DNA of 64,000 nucleotides from Cytidiella melzeri. Its lineage: Eukaryota > Basidiomycota > Agaricomycetes > Polyporales > Irpicaceae. Each line of letters opens with the position of its first letter. Position 1 is the stretch's first letter. The notes under the pieces were generated by a model. It was given only the letters and a program-made list of their open reading frames with translations, searched no databases and was not told where the DNA came from. Made by a program: the position numbers and the translations under genes. The stretch spans positions 110,476-174,475 of the forward strand of contig JABYQR010000055.1 of NCBI GenBank assembly GCA_022592445.1, written 5' to 3'. Positions 24,282 through 36,710 of this stretch are shown here, in pieces.

Positions 24282-26818
24282 ATGGCCACTCAAGCAAATT
24301 CCATTCCTCATCCGACATTGATCAATGTACGTCTGATCCAACGAATCCATTTTTTGCGTCAATTCTTACCTGTGTCTCAGTTGGACCCGTTCGTGTGAGT
24401 GCATCACGACGCTGGTACTCAGCTGACAACATGTTGAAGCAACACTCTGTAGTCCGGCAGAGCTGCAAAAGGTCAGCTTGTGAGCTGTGTAAGCCGACGA
24501 GCTAACTTGCATTCACAATCATGTTGCCCCCTCCAGGGTGTTCACAACCGCTGGCAGTAAGTACTCCAACTATTGTGATTGCTTTAAGTCTGACACACGC
24601 GAACAATGAGCCCGGATATCCCGGCGTTCGCGACTGTGAAACCCGGCGAAACCTTCAAACTGGAAATTGTCGGTATGTCCTTTAGTGCTAGATTATAGTC
24701 GATCGAACTATAGTAGCCCGCCACGTACAGACTGGACGGGAGCCCAAATCGGCAACAACGATTGTAAACAACTCCTTGCTCATTATTCTCGAGCCGCAAT
24801 CTGATGTGTTTGTGTAGGTAGCGATGACGTCAAGAATGTTGATTTGACCAAGATCCACAACTTGACTGGACCAGTTGCAGTCGAGGGTGCAGAACCTGGA
24901 GATTGCTTGGTGGTCGATATACTAGACGGTAAGGCGTAAACGAATGGTCCCAGATGTCGTCTACTCAATGAGGTATTTAGTACGACCCTTCGACAAGATG
25001 CCGTGGGGGTACACGGTGAGTGAAGCGTGCGTTTCCGAGTTACTATCTCAAACGATATCCAGGGAATTTTTGAGCTCAACAATGGCGGCGGCCTGTTTGG
25101 TAACCCGGCATAATTGGTTTCTAAGACTATAGCCCCTCTTACCAATTTCCCCACAGCTCGCGAGTTTGACAGTAAGGCTTGCAAAGCTATCTGGGATTTG
25201 AACGGTACGCTTCTCAGCTATACTTTATTGTTCCTTGCGCCTGTCAATATCTATACCCACACATTCAGGCGTGTACGCGACCTCGCGTCACATTCCTGGC
25301 GTTCGGTTCGCGGGCGTGTCCCACCCAGGCCTGATCGGTACAGCTCCCTCCGCCGAACTCCTTGCTACTTGGAACAAGCGTGAGGGCGAGCTAATTTCTG
25401 CGCATGGCGCGGACGTGGTTCCGGCTGTGGCATTCCCTCCTGAACCCAAAGGTGCGTATGTCGGCCAGGACATTCCGGATGATGTACGAAAAAAGATCTA
25501 CGCTGAGGGAGCGAGGACTGTCCCTGGGAGAGAGCACGGTGGAAATTGTGATGTAAGTTGAAGTGGCTATCAAGGAGGTTTTTTTGTGTTGCGTAGCGGG
25601 CCATTGATTATAGCGGGGTTGCAGATCAAGAACTTGTCAAGGGGCTCCCGTTGCTATTTCCCTGTCTTTGTCAAAGGCGCGAATCTTTCCGTTGGAGATC
25701 TCCATTTCTCTCAGGGCGATGTAAGCTGTTTAGCTCTTCATACGTACCGCAGTGCATCTCACTCTTGTAGGGCGAGGTAAGTATTGTATTCACTGAAGTT
25801 GGACCAGCTTTACACGTGCCTACAAGATGTCCTTCTGTGGTGCGATCGAAATGGTACGTCCTCCACTGTCTGCACGTTACTACAACGGCTCTTAGACTGG
25901 CCTCATTAGGCTGGAATTATCACCCTGAGTACAAGCATCATCAAGGGAGGTGTTGAGAAGTTCGCCTTGAAGCAACCGATCTTCCTCGTGCGTCAAGCCT
26001 GAGAAAAGTGGTAACTTTGCCTTACTGATCTCGACACCTTCCAGCCGTCCCCGGTTGACCCCATGTACTCTGCAAAGGTAAACTCTCTGTACAGATGTTG
26101 ACTTTCCTAACCCTCGTATGATTAGCTTATTTTCGAGGGTATCAGTGTAGACCTTCGTAAGTGGACGTCTCACCGACCTACATTTTACGTATTGACGAAG
26201 CGTTTTTTTTGTGCAGACGGTGACGGCAAGCAGTACAATATGGATGCCACAGTAGCATTCAAACAGGCAGCTCTGAACGCGATTGCCTATCTTATGAAGG
26301 TATGTGACCGTCCTTCTCCTTTGCATTCAAGCAGTTCTTCTTTTGCTTAATCTCCGCACTTCCTAGATCGGATACAGTGCGTATTTCCTACCATCTCCTC
26401 GGAAGAATCCCGTAACTGACCTCGGCTGCAGCACGAGAGCAAGCTTGTCAGTCCCGTCTCATAATCGTTTTTGCGACTTGCCCAGCCCACTCATCATCTG
26501 TTGTTCACCAGATTTGTTACTCTCCGCTGCGCCTGTCGAGAGCCACGTCGGCGCCATCGTCGTAAGTGACCACATCTCCACGATCTAAGCGGCTTTCGAA
26601 CTTTTTTGAATTTCTATTAGGACTCTCCAAACGCCTGCGTCACCATGGGCATACCGATTGGTATATTTGATCACGTACGTTTCTTCAGATAAACTCTAGC
26701 CTACACCGGCCTCGATAGCTGACCTAGGCCCCGATATCAGGATATCTTGCCGAAGGAGGACGGGTTGGTGAAGAAAGACTTTGGCCAGTGTGCCATCCGC
26801 AGTGATGGGGTGGTCTAG
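24282..26818 (+). CDS. Formamidase (FmdA/AmdA family)
   Basis: The gene is exceptionally intron-dense. Conserved acetamidase/formamidase blocks join in frame: GVHNRW, HPDIPAFATVKPGETFKLEI, DWTGAQIGNND, VKNVDLTKIHNLTGPVAVEG, RPFDKMPWGYTGIFELNNGG, GVYATSRHIPGVRFAGVSHP, GREHGGNCDIKNLSRGSRCY, FSQGDGE, SFCGAIEMAGIITL, AALNAIAYLMKIGYTREQAY and VGAIVDSPNACVTMGIPIGI. The stop is at 26816-26818. The enzyme hydrolyses formamide or short amides to ammonia and the acid, in nitrogen metabolism. Several exons are tiny: 24381-24394 (14 nt), 24453-24471 (19 nt), 24537-24556 (20 nt), 25771-25776 (6 nt) and 25827-25853 (27 nt). The conserved zinc-site histidines and acidic residues appear intact. The start ATG at 24282 gives MATQANSIPHP. 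Confidence 0.87.
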
Positions 26819-27240
26819 ATCTCCCAAGTAAACAAACTCTAAGACGTAAACAGTCCGGATTTTGGGGGGAATATGGTCATGGATTTCCAAGAGATTGCAG
26901 AACGTGATTGTACTTGTACTTGTACTTACTCGGAAGGAAGGGAGAAATCTGCCCAGGACAATTTGTTTGGTGCACAGGTGGTTCGTGGAGGAAATGAGAA
27001 TGTCAGAGTAACCCCAATGGCGACGAATGTTCTCAACAGTGTGAGGAAAACATCCCGGATGGACGGCTGTGGCCTGAAAACAAGCGAACGTCCCAGCCCC
27101 CACCACGTGTGACGCAAAGCCGGCGTTCCGCGAGAGTACATCTTGAGCCCCTCCGTTCCGAGCCACCCGTGCTCCCCCTCCTTTTTCTCTTTCATCCCTA
27201 CTACTACTACCACTTCCTCTATCCTTTACACAAACAAACC
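26819..27240 (+). promoter_or_regulatory. Promoter and CT-rich leader of the aldolase gene
   Basis: Immediately upstream of the aldolase ATG lies a strongly pyrimidine-rich stretch (about 27170-27230) ending in CAAACAAACC directly before ATGG. CT-rich leaders of this type are common before highly expressed genes in filamentous fungi, which fits a glycolytic enzyme. A short TTGTAC tandem repeat sits at about 26908-26925. A minus-strand frame across this region (26696-27424) has no recognisable domain and is not called. Confidence 0.45.
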
Positions 27241-29040
27241 ATGGGTGTCCTCGATATCGTGCCCGTACGTCGCGCGAGCCTAAATACCAGCTGTGCCCAG
27301 GAATCGTTAAATTGACAAACGAGATTTTGTTCCAGGCTGGTGTCTTGACTGGCGACAATGTGCGCAAACTCTTTGAATATGCAAAGGAGCACCAGGTTCG
27401 TGTTCCGATTATGACTCTTTTCACGCGGTTTTTTTTTGTTGTTGTTCTGACTCAATGTTTTGTGTCTAGTTTGCCATCCCCGTACGTAGAGATTCCTGCT
27501 TGACACTGGAGGTACAACTCAACAGTCTATCGATGCTCATCTGCAGGCCATCGTACGTTAAAAAATCCAGTTTCGTCAAATCGATGTGGACACACGCTGA
27601 CCTTTTTTTCTTCTCTCTCGTTAGAACGTAACCTCCTCGTCTACTGCCAACGCAGTCTTGGAAGCTGCTCGGTACTACTCGCATTGCACGCATCCCTCTC
27701 ACGCCCCCACTGACCTCTCCAATCTTCCAGAGATATCAAGGCGCCGATTATTCTGCAAGTGTCGCAAGGCGGAAGCGCGTACTTTGCCGGAAAGGGTCTT
27801 GCGAACGACAAGCAGCAGGCTTCGATCCTCGGTGCCATCGCTGCTGCCCACCACGTTCGCACGGTCGCAAAGGCGTACGGTGTGTGAGTAAACGCTAGTT
27901 GACTGCTTTTGTCTTGTCTAGTACGCTCTCTGCTTACCATGAGCGTCCAGCCCCGTCGTCCTCCACTCCGACCACTGCGCACACAAACTCCTGCCCTGGT
28001 TCGATGGTATGTTGAAAGCCGACGAAGAGTACTTCAAGCAACACCAAGAACCGCTTTTCTCGTCACACATGCTGGATCTCTCCGAGGAGCCCAAGGAGGA
28101 GAACATCAAGACCTGCGTCGAATATTTCAAGCGCATGGCGCCGCTCGGTATCTGGCTCGAGATGGAGATCGGTATCACTGGTGGTGAGGAGGACGGTGTG
28201 GACAACAGCGACGTCGACAACTCGAAGCTCTACACCCAACCCGAAGATATCTTTGACGTCTACGAGGGTCTGTCTGCCGTTGGCCCCAACTTTAGTATCG
28301 CTGCTGCGTTTGGAAACGTCCACGGTGTCTACAAGCCTGGGAACGTCAAGCTCCATCCTGAGCTCCTCAACAAGCATCAGTTGTACGCTGAGGAGAAGAT
28401 CGGTAACAACAAGAAGAAGCCCTTGTCAGTTTTATTTCTTTTGATACGAGCGAGTTTTTGGGAGAGGCTCATCGTGTGCAGGTTCTTGGTCTTCCATGGT
28501 GGTTCTGGCTCGACAAAGGACGAGATCAAGACTGCCGTGCAGAACGGTGTGGTCAAGATGAACGTTGACACTGGTGCGTCTGACGTTGGTTGATTTATGT
28601 CATCAAGGTCGATTCTCACAAGCGGTGTCAACAAAAAAAAGATACCCAATTCGCGTACCTCTCCGGTATCCGGGTAAGCACGATTACCTTGCTACCTTTT
28701 GCAACCCTGTGTGATCCACTTGCTGACCCGCGTGAACCCACAGGACTTTGTTCAGAACAAGTCTGGCTACCTTCAGAGCCAGGTCGGTAACCCGGAGGGA
28801 GCTGACAAGCCCAACAAGAAGGTGCGGACGTCGTTTTGTTGTTTACAGTGTGATTGACAGGCTTACGGGGGTTGTGATTAGTACTATGATCCGCGTGTTT
28901 GGGTGCGGGAGGGAGAAAAGACGCTTTCTGCGCGTGTGAAGGAGGCGTGCGCCGACCTTGGCAACGTTGGTGAGTATCAATTTCTGCGTTTACCTCGTTG
29001 TATCTTTGCTGACGAGTATTCTTTATCAGACCGTCTCTAA
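27241..29040 (+). CDS. FBA1: Fructose-bisphosphate aldolase, class II
   Basis: The protein starts MGVLDIVPAGVLTGDNV and follows the class II yeast-type aldolase throughout: FAIPAIN, IKAPIILQVSQGGSAYFAGK, the zinc-site HSDHC motif, LEMEIGITGGEEDG, IAAAFGNVHGVYKPGN, the FHGGSGS phosphate loop, NVDTDTQFAYLSGIR and a C-terminal YYDPRVWVREGEKTL. The stop is at 29038-29040. It cleaves fructose-1,6-bisphosphate to DHAP and glyceraldehyde-3-phosphate in glycolysis, in the cytosol, with Zn. Early exons are very short: 27241-27264, 27336-27395, 27470-27481 (12 nt, encoding FAIP) and 27547-27552 (6 nt, encoding AI), then 27625 onward. All have canonical GT-AG borders. The catalytic zinc ligands visible here are intact. 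Confidence 0.93.
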
Positions 29041-31248
29041 GCCGGGAGAGGTCCCAGTTATAGACGATTGAGCAATCAACGAACGAACGGTGTCAGTGTA
29101 ATTGTTGTAATCCAAGTTGTAACTGAAGCCACAAGACGGGAAATGATAATGTTGTATTGTCAGTTATACTCTGATGTCGACGTCGACGGTTGTGCGGGAC
29201 GACAGGGACGTATACAAGCATACGTGCATCACAAAGCATATGCATCAAGCACCGGACGGCTTCGTTGCTCGCGCCCGTTCTATCCTGACTGTTTGACAGC
29301 GATTGTAGATCCGTCTACCTATCACTTTTGCCAAATGACAGCCGCCGGACGCACTTTGAGTCGTGACAAGTTGCTGTTGCTGTTGAAAAGGACATCATGA
29401 TTGCGAGGTGTTGACGAATTGACTGTCGAGCAGACTAGTGTACACGGTGGGACGAGATACGTGCGCGGGCGTAGGTGTTTGATAGAAAGCGAGCGTGCGC
29501 GACGCACTGAGGGTTCAATTTGCAAGTCTATTCCAAATACAACGAATCTAGAGCTGACCATCGACCGAGGCTGGAACTGTGGAGAGGACGAATGGATGCG
29601 TTGTTGGCAGGTGAATTTCCTATACTGCAACGGAGTCCCCTTGCGCGTCCGAGTTGAGCGATGCGCCCTGATCAGCTTATACACGACCCCTCTCTTATCC
29701 CCTTCTCTATCGATCAAGCTTTGGCGGGCATGGGTTGTTTGACAGTTCCGTGCGATATCGGGGGTGTGAGTAAGGGAAGGGGAGGGGATGTAGAGTAGGA
29801 GAGAAGGTGACATTTTCGTGGGTTTGGGATCAGGCGGGGAGTAACTTTACGGCGGGTGCGGCTTTTATGGGTGCAACGATAATAGTCGCTCGCTTGGGGT
29901 TTGTTCTATACAGTTGAGACTATACGGGTCTCTGTGGTTTCGACTGCGTGGGTGGTGGGAGTTCCGGCAAGTAAACCTCGGAGGCAGGCTTCCATGTCTC
30001 TGTCTCTGTCTCTGTCTGTCCCATGCATGAATAACACGCCGTGTATGTCATCATCAATCTGATTAGCTCTGTATATATGTCGATTGTACTTTACAGACTT
30101 GCACTTCCGCACGTCACGTCACGCCCACCCGCGGTCGACATTGACACCGAAAATGCAAAGTTGATTGTGGCACGGCGTCCGACGTATGCTTCTTTGCCCT
30201 AATCCCCCTTTGTAAACGCGCGATTGTCAATGACACTGCCTCACTCACTCAGGCGAACGTCACGGTACTGTACACTCCGTTGCAATTCTTTCCCCAGTGG
30301 AAGGTCCCAGCTTACTGTACTCTCGTGTCCTACACTCCTACTGTAATACATTCTGCTCCTGGTCATCTTCGTATTCTGATCTGGAAAAAAATAACTCAGT
30401 CAATACATTAATATTGCGTCGACAGTGCGCTTGTCATCTTCGACTCGGAACGCGGAGCGCGCAATTGGAAATCTACAATTTCTCAACCTCATTCATTCAC
30501 GGCGTCGCATGACTGAAATTCGAATGCACTGCCAGGCATATAGGAGATTATTGGTATATGACGAGCATAGTGCATCCGTTTGCACGAAAAAAGCTGGGCA
30601 AAAAGTTACAGTTAAAAGAGCGTACGTATGTATGAGGAGCCGACTCGAGAATGCGGCCAACAGTTATCAATTACGAAGAATGACGAGGGTGAGAACGAAA
30701 GGAGAGCAGCGCGTGGTTCATGCATGTAGTGGAGACTGGCAAGGATTCCAAAAATGTTACAACACAACGAAAAAAAGATTGCGAGAGAGGGTGCAGTGTT
30801 TCGACGAGAGCAATAGTACAAAAGGAGGGGGAGGACCGAGACGATGGGATATATATATATACTTGGATGGAGGGTCAAGACATGGTACGGTGGTCAATGG
30901 AAAAAGCGATCACAACTGTCAAGATGCGAAAAATAGAGAGAGAAAAACAAAGATGACCATGCACGAGGAAGCCCCAGAGGAAGAGAAATTTTAAAAACTA
31001 CGGTTCGTTAAAAGTGTCAGAATGTAAGTGTATGTATGATGGAGAGAGGGCCATGAAGGTTGGTGAAATGCTGCATGCTTGCATGAGAATAGGCGAGAGA
31101 GGTGGCGGAATAAATATAAGCACGCCCGACGACGAGGACGCCCCGCAAAGATGAAGATGGACCTGCGCAAACGCGACGATTAAAAGGGAAAAGGGACATA
31201 TGCTTCTGTTCTGGTTTTGTCATGACAGTGTCGTGTACGGGTTTTTCG
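29041..31248. other. Long intergenic region, no gene recognised
   Basis: About 2.2 kb between the convergent 3' ends of the aldolase gene and the Ser-rich gene. Open frames at 29322-29813 and 30425-30994 look like chance frames in purine- or pyrimidine-biased DNA. A short TGTCTC tandem repeat lies at about 29995-30020, and an AT dinucleotide run at about 30851-30860. I see no tRNA, domain or transposon signature. Confidence 0.45.
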
Positions 31249-32490
31249 TTATGCGAGCTCGACAAAGCTCCTCCATCCGTTGTCGTCGTCCCGAAAGTCG
31301 ATAAAGTTGCTCAGAGGCGCAAAAAGTGAATCAAACGTGCTTCGCCGACTCCGCTTGCTCTCAGAGGACGACGAGCTTCGTTCACTCTCCCGTGTGTTCT
31401 CCTTCGAGGACGCCTTGCGCACGTCGGGAATGACGACATCCTCTTCCTCGTTCAGCACACCAAGCAACTGCTGCTTCTCCATCTCCACCAAGTCCTCCTC
31501 CTCCTCGTCCTCGTCATCGCTCATGCTCATAAAGTTCCTCTTGATCGACATGCGCCTCTTCATAGCCGCACGGCCCTCGAGAGCGGCCAGAGCCGCGGAG
31601 CGATTGCGCATACGAGTGCCGGCAGTGGCAGTAGAGCGGAACGACGGCGTCACCTTTAGAGACACAGCGCTGACCTGTGCAGGGGAGCTGGCTAGTTCGA
31701 CAGGAGCGATCGGCTCATCGTCCAGATCGCTCATAGTCGTGAACGGCGGAGCGGACGACGTTCCTGCAACGGGCGAAAAGGCAAGGTAAGACTGAAACTG
31801 GGTAGGCGAGGAAAGAGAGGGAGTCATCATCGAAGGCTCCGAGTTTGTCGTGCGATGACGAGAAGAGGAGGCAGTGGGAGACGACGATGGCCCTCCCTCT
31901 GCCTCAACCTCGGGGAAGAACGTGGACGTGGAAAGCGTCAGGTTGGACGGACGATGAGATTTGTGGGGAACTTGAGGGAGAGTCGCCGACGGCACGGGTT
32001 TGGGACGCGGGAGAGCATCACGAGAGCTGCGTCGCAAGGACGGCGAAAACCTGCGCCTGATCAGAAAGAAAAGGCGTTGTTCAGCGGCGAAGATAGATGA
32101 GGATCGCACGATTACTCACGGTATGGGAGGTGCAGACATCACAGGAGAGGTTGGCACAGAACGACCGTGTGAAGTGGTCACGGTGTCTTTGCGACGGAGG
32201 CTCATCGACCTGTGCATGTCGCCACTGAGGTCGAGTGAAAGAAAGGATTGGCCCTGCTCAAGTTGGTGTCTGCTCGGCATAAAGGTGAGGTAGAAGGCAT
32301 GTTCAGACGCCTCTGAAGCGCTGTGAGGCGTGTATATGCTGAAAGAGGAAGAGTTGACTGTCAGCGGCAGACTGTCGTGGGCGGCCCTTCTTCTCCTTGT
32401 GGGCTGGGGAGACGGAGCGCGGGAGGAGGAGGGGGAGCTGTCGGACAAGAGGCCAGAAGTGAAGAGGGGAGAATACTGGGCGAACATCAC
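31249..32490 (-). CDS. Ser/Arg-rich hypothetical protein
   Basis: Two exons (32120-32490 and 31249-32056) give about 392 residues starting MMFAQYSPLFTSGLLSDSSP. The protein is low-complexity, rich in Ser, Pro and Arg, with a highly acidic segment (SDDEDEEEEDLVEMEKQQ) followed by KENTRESERSSSSSESKRS. It ends in a compact C-terminus (DSLFAPLSNFIDFRDDDNGW) that may be the most constrained part. No known domain is recognised. The regular frame, good splice signals and non-random composition support a real gene. The many SP/TP and RRxS sites suggest a phosphoprotein, which is inference. Confidence 0.6.
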
Positions 32491-34302
32491 TTGAGCAGGT
32501 CGTGTAGAAGAGGGAAAGGCGGCGGGGCGGCGTCGGGTCAGGCGACGAAGGAGAGAGGGGACGGTGTGCAGACGGAGAGAGAGAGGAACGGAGGGTTATA
32601 TAGTGAGTACGGGTGGAGGCTCTGTAAATGAAACTCTTTGAAACTCAAAAGGTCGAGCGTCTGTCGGCTGTAGCGATCTCGATGCAACCGGTGAGACGGC
32701 GGGGTCGGCTCTTCGGTGGGCCATCACCTGATCGTGTTCGCCGTAGCCGCTGACGCCCAAAAACGTGTCAGTCACACGTTTCCCGACTGTCACGCAGGTG
32801 TCAAACAGGGTGCGTGCGTTGCTGCCTCGCGACTCGGACGACAACGACTCGGACGACAACCACCAAAGGGGATCCGTTGTCCTCCGCTCCTTGTTGGAAA
32901 TAAGTAAACCGCAGAATCAACCGAGGTCTTTTGAATTCCACTCCTTTTCTTCACTCGGCCCTGGAAACCGCGAATCCGAAGACGCCGCCCTGGACTGAAG
33001 CAATATATCAAGACATTCCCAGTGGCAGCCGGGAGATTTGTTTCGTGAAATGTTCACGATTTGAGTCAAGGGGGAAACACACAGCCTCTCGGATGTCTGT
33101 GGCACAGGACAATAGGCACCACCTGCGACTTTTTTTTTCTGCATCTGGAGGCGCACAAGATTTCGTTTTGTTTCCTTGTCAGACCCCACACCGTCGTCCG
33201 GTGTGATAATCGTAGTTCTCAGCATTCAACCCTTCAAACTCTGCACATCTATCTGGGTAGCTCCAGAACACCCACTTTTTCCAGTAGCATAGAACTCGAA
33301 CCGTTTGATCATGATATATTGTGCATTCAAAATTCGGAGTCGCCACACATCTTCTAGGCTCTCGCTGGCAGCTCTCATGCGAATTGTGTACTTCCTCGTA
33401 TACATCGTCACCAAATTCCATATCAGCTTGACAGCGTTGCAAACCACTCACTATTCGTAAACTCGCATGCGTGCAGGCCGGTCTCTGGGGTGGCAAGCTT
33501 CTCATGCATATGCATCATCCATCGCTTCTCTATCGCAGCTCTAGGTAAGTCCCTGTCGCCACCCGCAATTAGCGCGACCAGCCTCTCCTTCCATCCATAA
33601 ATTCAAATCCGGAAAGGGAACACCTATTGACCGCCACGCTCACGTTGACAACACGTCGTCGCGCTCGCCATCTGCAGTCTTGACGACATTTCCATGGTGG
33701 TCGTACGAGTTGAATGTCCATCCGATGGGGGTGGGAAATACAACTGCGCCTCAGGCTACGGAGTGCCAAACCTCCGATACTGTAGAGTTCTCTTCAAATA
33801 GAAATATTGCGTAGCATCGCAGTGGTGGACATGTCGTATGGCGCGGTTCCGTTTCTGTCTCCATATCGTTAGCACCTGTGTACTTGCGTGTAACCTGTAC
33901 CACCAGAGTACGCTAGCGCTGTTGTCATGATGTCAGGTATCCTACCCGTACCTACAATTTAGCCGTTAAAGAAGCTTTTTTTTATGTGCCTGACATGTTT
34001 ACACTCCAATAACAAGCCCACTGTGAGCGATACTGCAAGGTTGTAACCACTTTGCATCTCTTGCGGCCATGACAGCATTACTACAACTAAAAGCAAAAGG
34101 TAGAAAATACGCGATGGTTTAGCTTGTCAGGCAACGTTCAGTGTCCCCACATGCCTTTGATGGATTGAAACATCCGTGTGCCGTGTATGCGCAGAGCCCG
34201 ATCGTGCCTAAGATCCGAAAACAACCCTCTACCCATTCGCCTGGATTCGTGTACCAGAGTAGACTTTGCTCGCAGTACCTTGCCTTGAACAGAAAAAAAA
34301 AC
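32491..34302. other. Intergenic, no gene recognised
   Basis: This covers the promoter of the Ser-rich gene and the 3' region of the PLC-like gene. A perfect 15-bp tandem duplication lies at 32831-32860. The remaining short frames carry no domain. I see no RNA gene or mobile element. Confidence 0.4.
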
Positions 34303-35731
34303 CTAGGCACCGACGACCGGGGAGTACCCAACCATATCATTGATCGCCATAGCCAACGCAGTAAAGTCCGAAGTGACCCAGTTGTCCAGGTATAAAACGT
34401 TCGGGTACGTCTCTGGAGAACACGTAGGCAACAGTCTCGTGAAAATCGCCCACCTCGCCTTTTTCGACAGTCCGATAATCGTCTGGCCCTCGAGCATGTT
34501 GTCCACCCGCTGTGTCAGCGTCCATGACAGCAAGAACAACGGCGAGTCTGGACTCGCGCGCTGTTTGCGCATCTTGTCGAGCTGGTCCGATACCATGTTG
34601 TCCACGTCGTTGGTGTTCGCGTACGAGTTGTAGATGTCGAACTGCGAGTATCGGTAGAATCCCCGATGGGCGTATTCTCCGAGGTCGATGTGGGTGGGTT
34701 CGACGATGGCGACGACGGCTGCTTGGCCGGTGCCGATGAACTGGTTCAAGGTGAGAGTGGAGAGGTCGACAGTGGTCGGATCGGTTTCGAAGACGAACAG
34801 ATGGGTGATACCCGTCAGCAGTTCAAACAAGCTGTCCCATTCACTCTGATTCATGGCGCGATACTCTCGGTCGTTCATGTCCGTGTTCAGGTCGTGAGAG
34901 AGGTTAAGTACGATTAGCTCAGCGTTGTTGGCCGTGAACTCGTTGATCTGCCGCACAATGTCCTGCACCACCTGCCCATCCGCACCCTGCCATGCAATAA
35001 CCTCCACGTTTATCTTGGAGTAGTGTCCGGTCTTGTACGCGCCCGCAGCGATGATCGGACGGATGTCAAAGTAACGCGCTCCGAGAGCAAGCTGGCCGCC
35101 GATATCGTTTGTCTGGGTGAGCGTAATGGCAGGATCGGCAAAACCAGTGTGACCGGTGATGATGCTCATGCCAGAGTCGTGCGAGCCAGGCATGCACAGA
35201 TGGCGTAGCTGGCGATGGCCAAGCGTGGACAGGTTCTGCTGCATCCAATCTGAGGGCGGGTTCGACGACGACAACTTGTCGAGCGTGCCAGACAGGATGA
35301 ACGGCGTGACGCCATTGTCAGTCCAACCAAGGTTGATTGTACTCCCTTGGGCGTTGTTTGTCGTGGCGATCCCGTCCAAGTCTGCTTGGAGCGTGTACTT
35401 GCGTCCCGGAGCTCGAGCCCACAGCTGGAACGTAGCTGATGTGCCGGACAAGGTATACTGCACCGACCCCGCATCGTCAGATTTATCGTGGAAGATGCTC
35501 TCGTCAAACTCGAGCCAGACGTTCGCAGTTGTACCTGTGTTTATCACACAAATGCAGGGGAACAAATGATTGGGTTGAAGATACGTGTGTGATGAGTGAT
35601 GTGAAGAAGTACGTACCTGCAGGGATGGACTCTGGAAAGTCCCATTTGTCCATTCGGTACGAGTTTAATGCTGTGCGCAACCAGTCGTATGCGGTGCCGT
35701 TGATCAGCGCGAAGGTACTGCCTTGACCCAT
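34303..35731 (-). CDS. PLC-like phosphodiesterase with N-terminal beta-sandwich-type domain
   Basis: Two exons (35617-35731 and 34303-35534) give about 448 residues. The C-terminal two thirds match the PI-PLC X-type TIM barrel: the catalytic histidine motif LCMPGSHDSGM, LALGARYFDIRP, KTGHYSK, ELIVLNLSHDL and VVAIVEPTH. Thus the two histidines and the arginine typical of bacterial-type PI-PLC are in place. The first 130 residues (MGQGSTFALINGTAYDWLR; VWLEFDESIF; QLWARAPGRKYTLQADL) look like a separate beta-rich domain. No signal peptide is evident. The substrate is unknown; such proteins may cleave phosphoinositides or GPI-type lipids. Confidence 0.8.
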
Positions 35732-36710
35732 TTCTATGCCACTGCTTTCGTGATGGAAAGATGATGATTAGGGTACGCTGCATAGATTGCCAGCTAGATA
35801 GTGCGAGCGGTGTAAAGCTATACGTACAGGATCTTCTTGAAAGATGGATGTGGGACGAGATAAAGCTACAATGTCTGCGCAGAGTGTCACGGTCACGAAG
35901 TTGAACATACCGATAAGTGGTGCGTCACCGTGCGTGATGGGGTGATCTATGTTTTCATCAGTCGGAGAACTCGCATTGACGTGATGGACCGTTTCCTTCA
36001 ACGTTGCTTAAAGATTGCAACTACTGAGAAACCGGATGATAGCAATCCGGAGAACAGGAACCTCGCTCGAGTGCAGAATTTGAGGATTATTACTAGTAGG
36101 ATTTCCGGGACAGCGCCTTGCGGGTAGGCATGCCATGGCTCGTCTCTGGAATGTCTCTTGTTTGTTGGGGAGGATTAGCTGAGAGTCACGGTCTTGGTGA
36201 GTCTGAGGGGAGGGAAAGTGCGCGTTCGTATTCGTTTGACAGTCCACACGTCACCGCCGCTGGAAGCCGTGCGAATATTAAAAAAAGCGCCAGCTTTGTG
36301 GCGTGGGCTGTATTACATAATCACTCCCTCAGACACGTTTTGGCGGGAACTTCTTGAAGTTTGCATCATCACTTCCTCCTACTACGCTGGTCTGTGTGCA
36401 CTCCTTCGTATTGCGCGTGACTTGCAACTGCAGAATCTATCACTTCTCTCGACGTACAGCCAGACGGCGTATTGCCTCCGTGAGGTTTTCGACTTTGTTT
36501 TTCTACAGAGTCATGGATCGGACATTATTGTTTCTCCACTCACTTGCTGACGTTGGCGAAGTCTCTAGTCTGGTACAAATCTCGACGCATAAGCTGCATG
36601 TAGTGACTCTTGTTCAATTTCATCTTGGGCTTTTCAAAGGTACATTTACACCGCAAACGCAGTCAAACATCATCTCGTGCCGCCGTCCACTACGCTGTGC
36701 CTACTCGTGT
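35732..36710. other. Intergenic, nothing recognised
   Basis: This is the promoter region of the PLC-like gene and the 3' side of the hydrophobin gene. A minus-strand frame of 77 residues (35768-36001) is not supported by any family resemblance. Confidence 0.4.

Noticed and set aside
26696..27424. 242-residue minus-strand frame over the aldolase promoter
   Set aside because: It overlaps the aldolase exons and leader, has no recognised domain, and has composition mirroring the CT-rich promoter.
29322..29813. Overlapping frames of 113-163 residues on both strands
   Set aside because: No domain, no splice support, and both strands are equally open, as in chance frames.
29995..30020. TGTCTC tandem repeat
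   Set aside because: A short simple repeat of a kind common in intergenic DNA; no further significance seen.
31280..31789. 169-residue plus-strand Ser-rich frame
   Set aside because: It is the antisense shadow of the minus-strand Ser-rich gene.
32831..32860. Perfect 15-bp tandem duplication
   Set aside because: Only two units in an intergenic region; a slippage product is the simplest reading.
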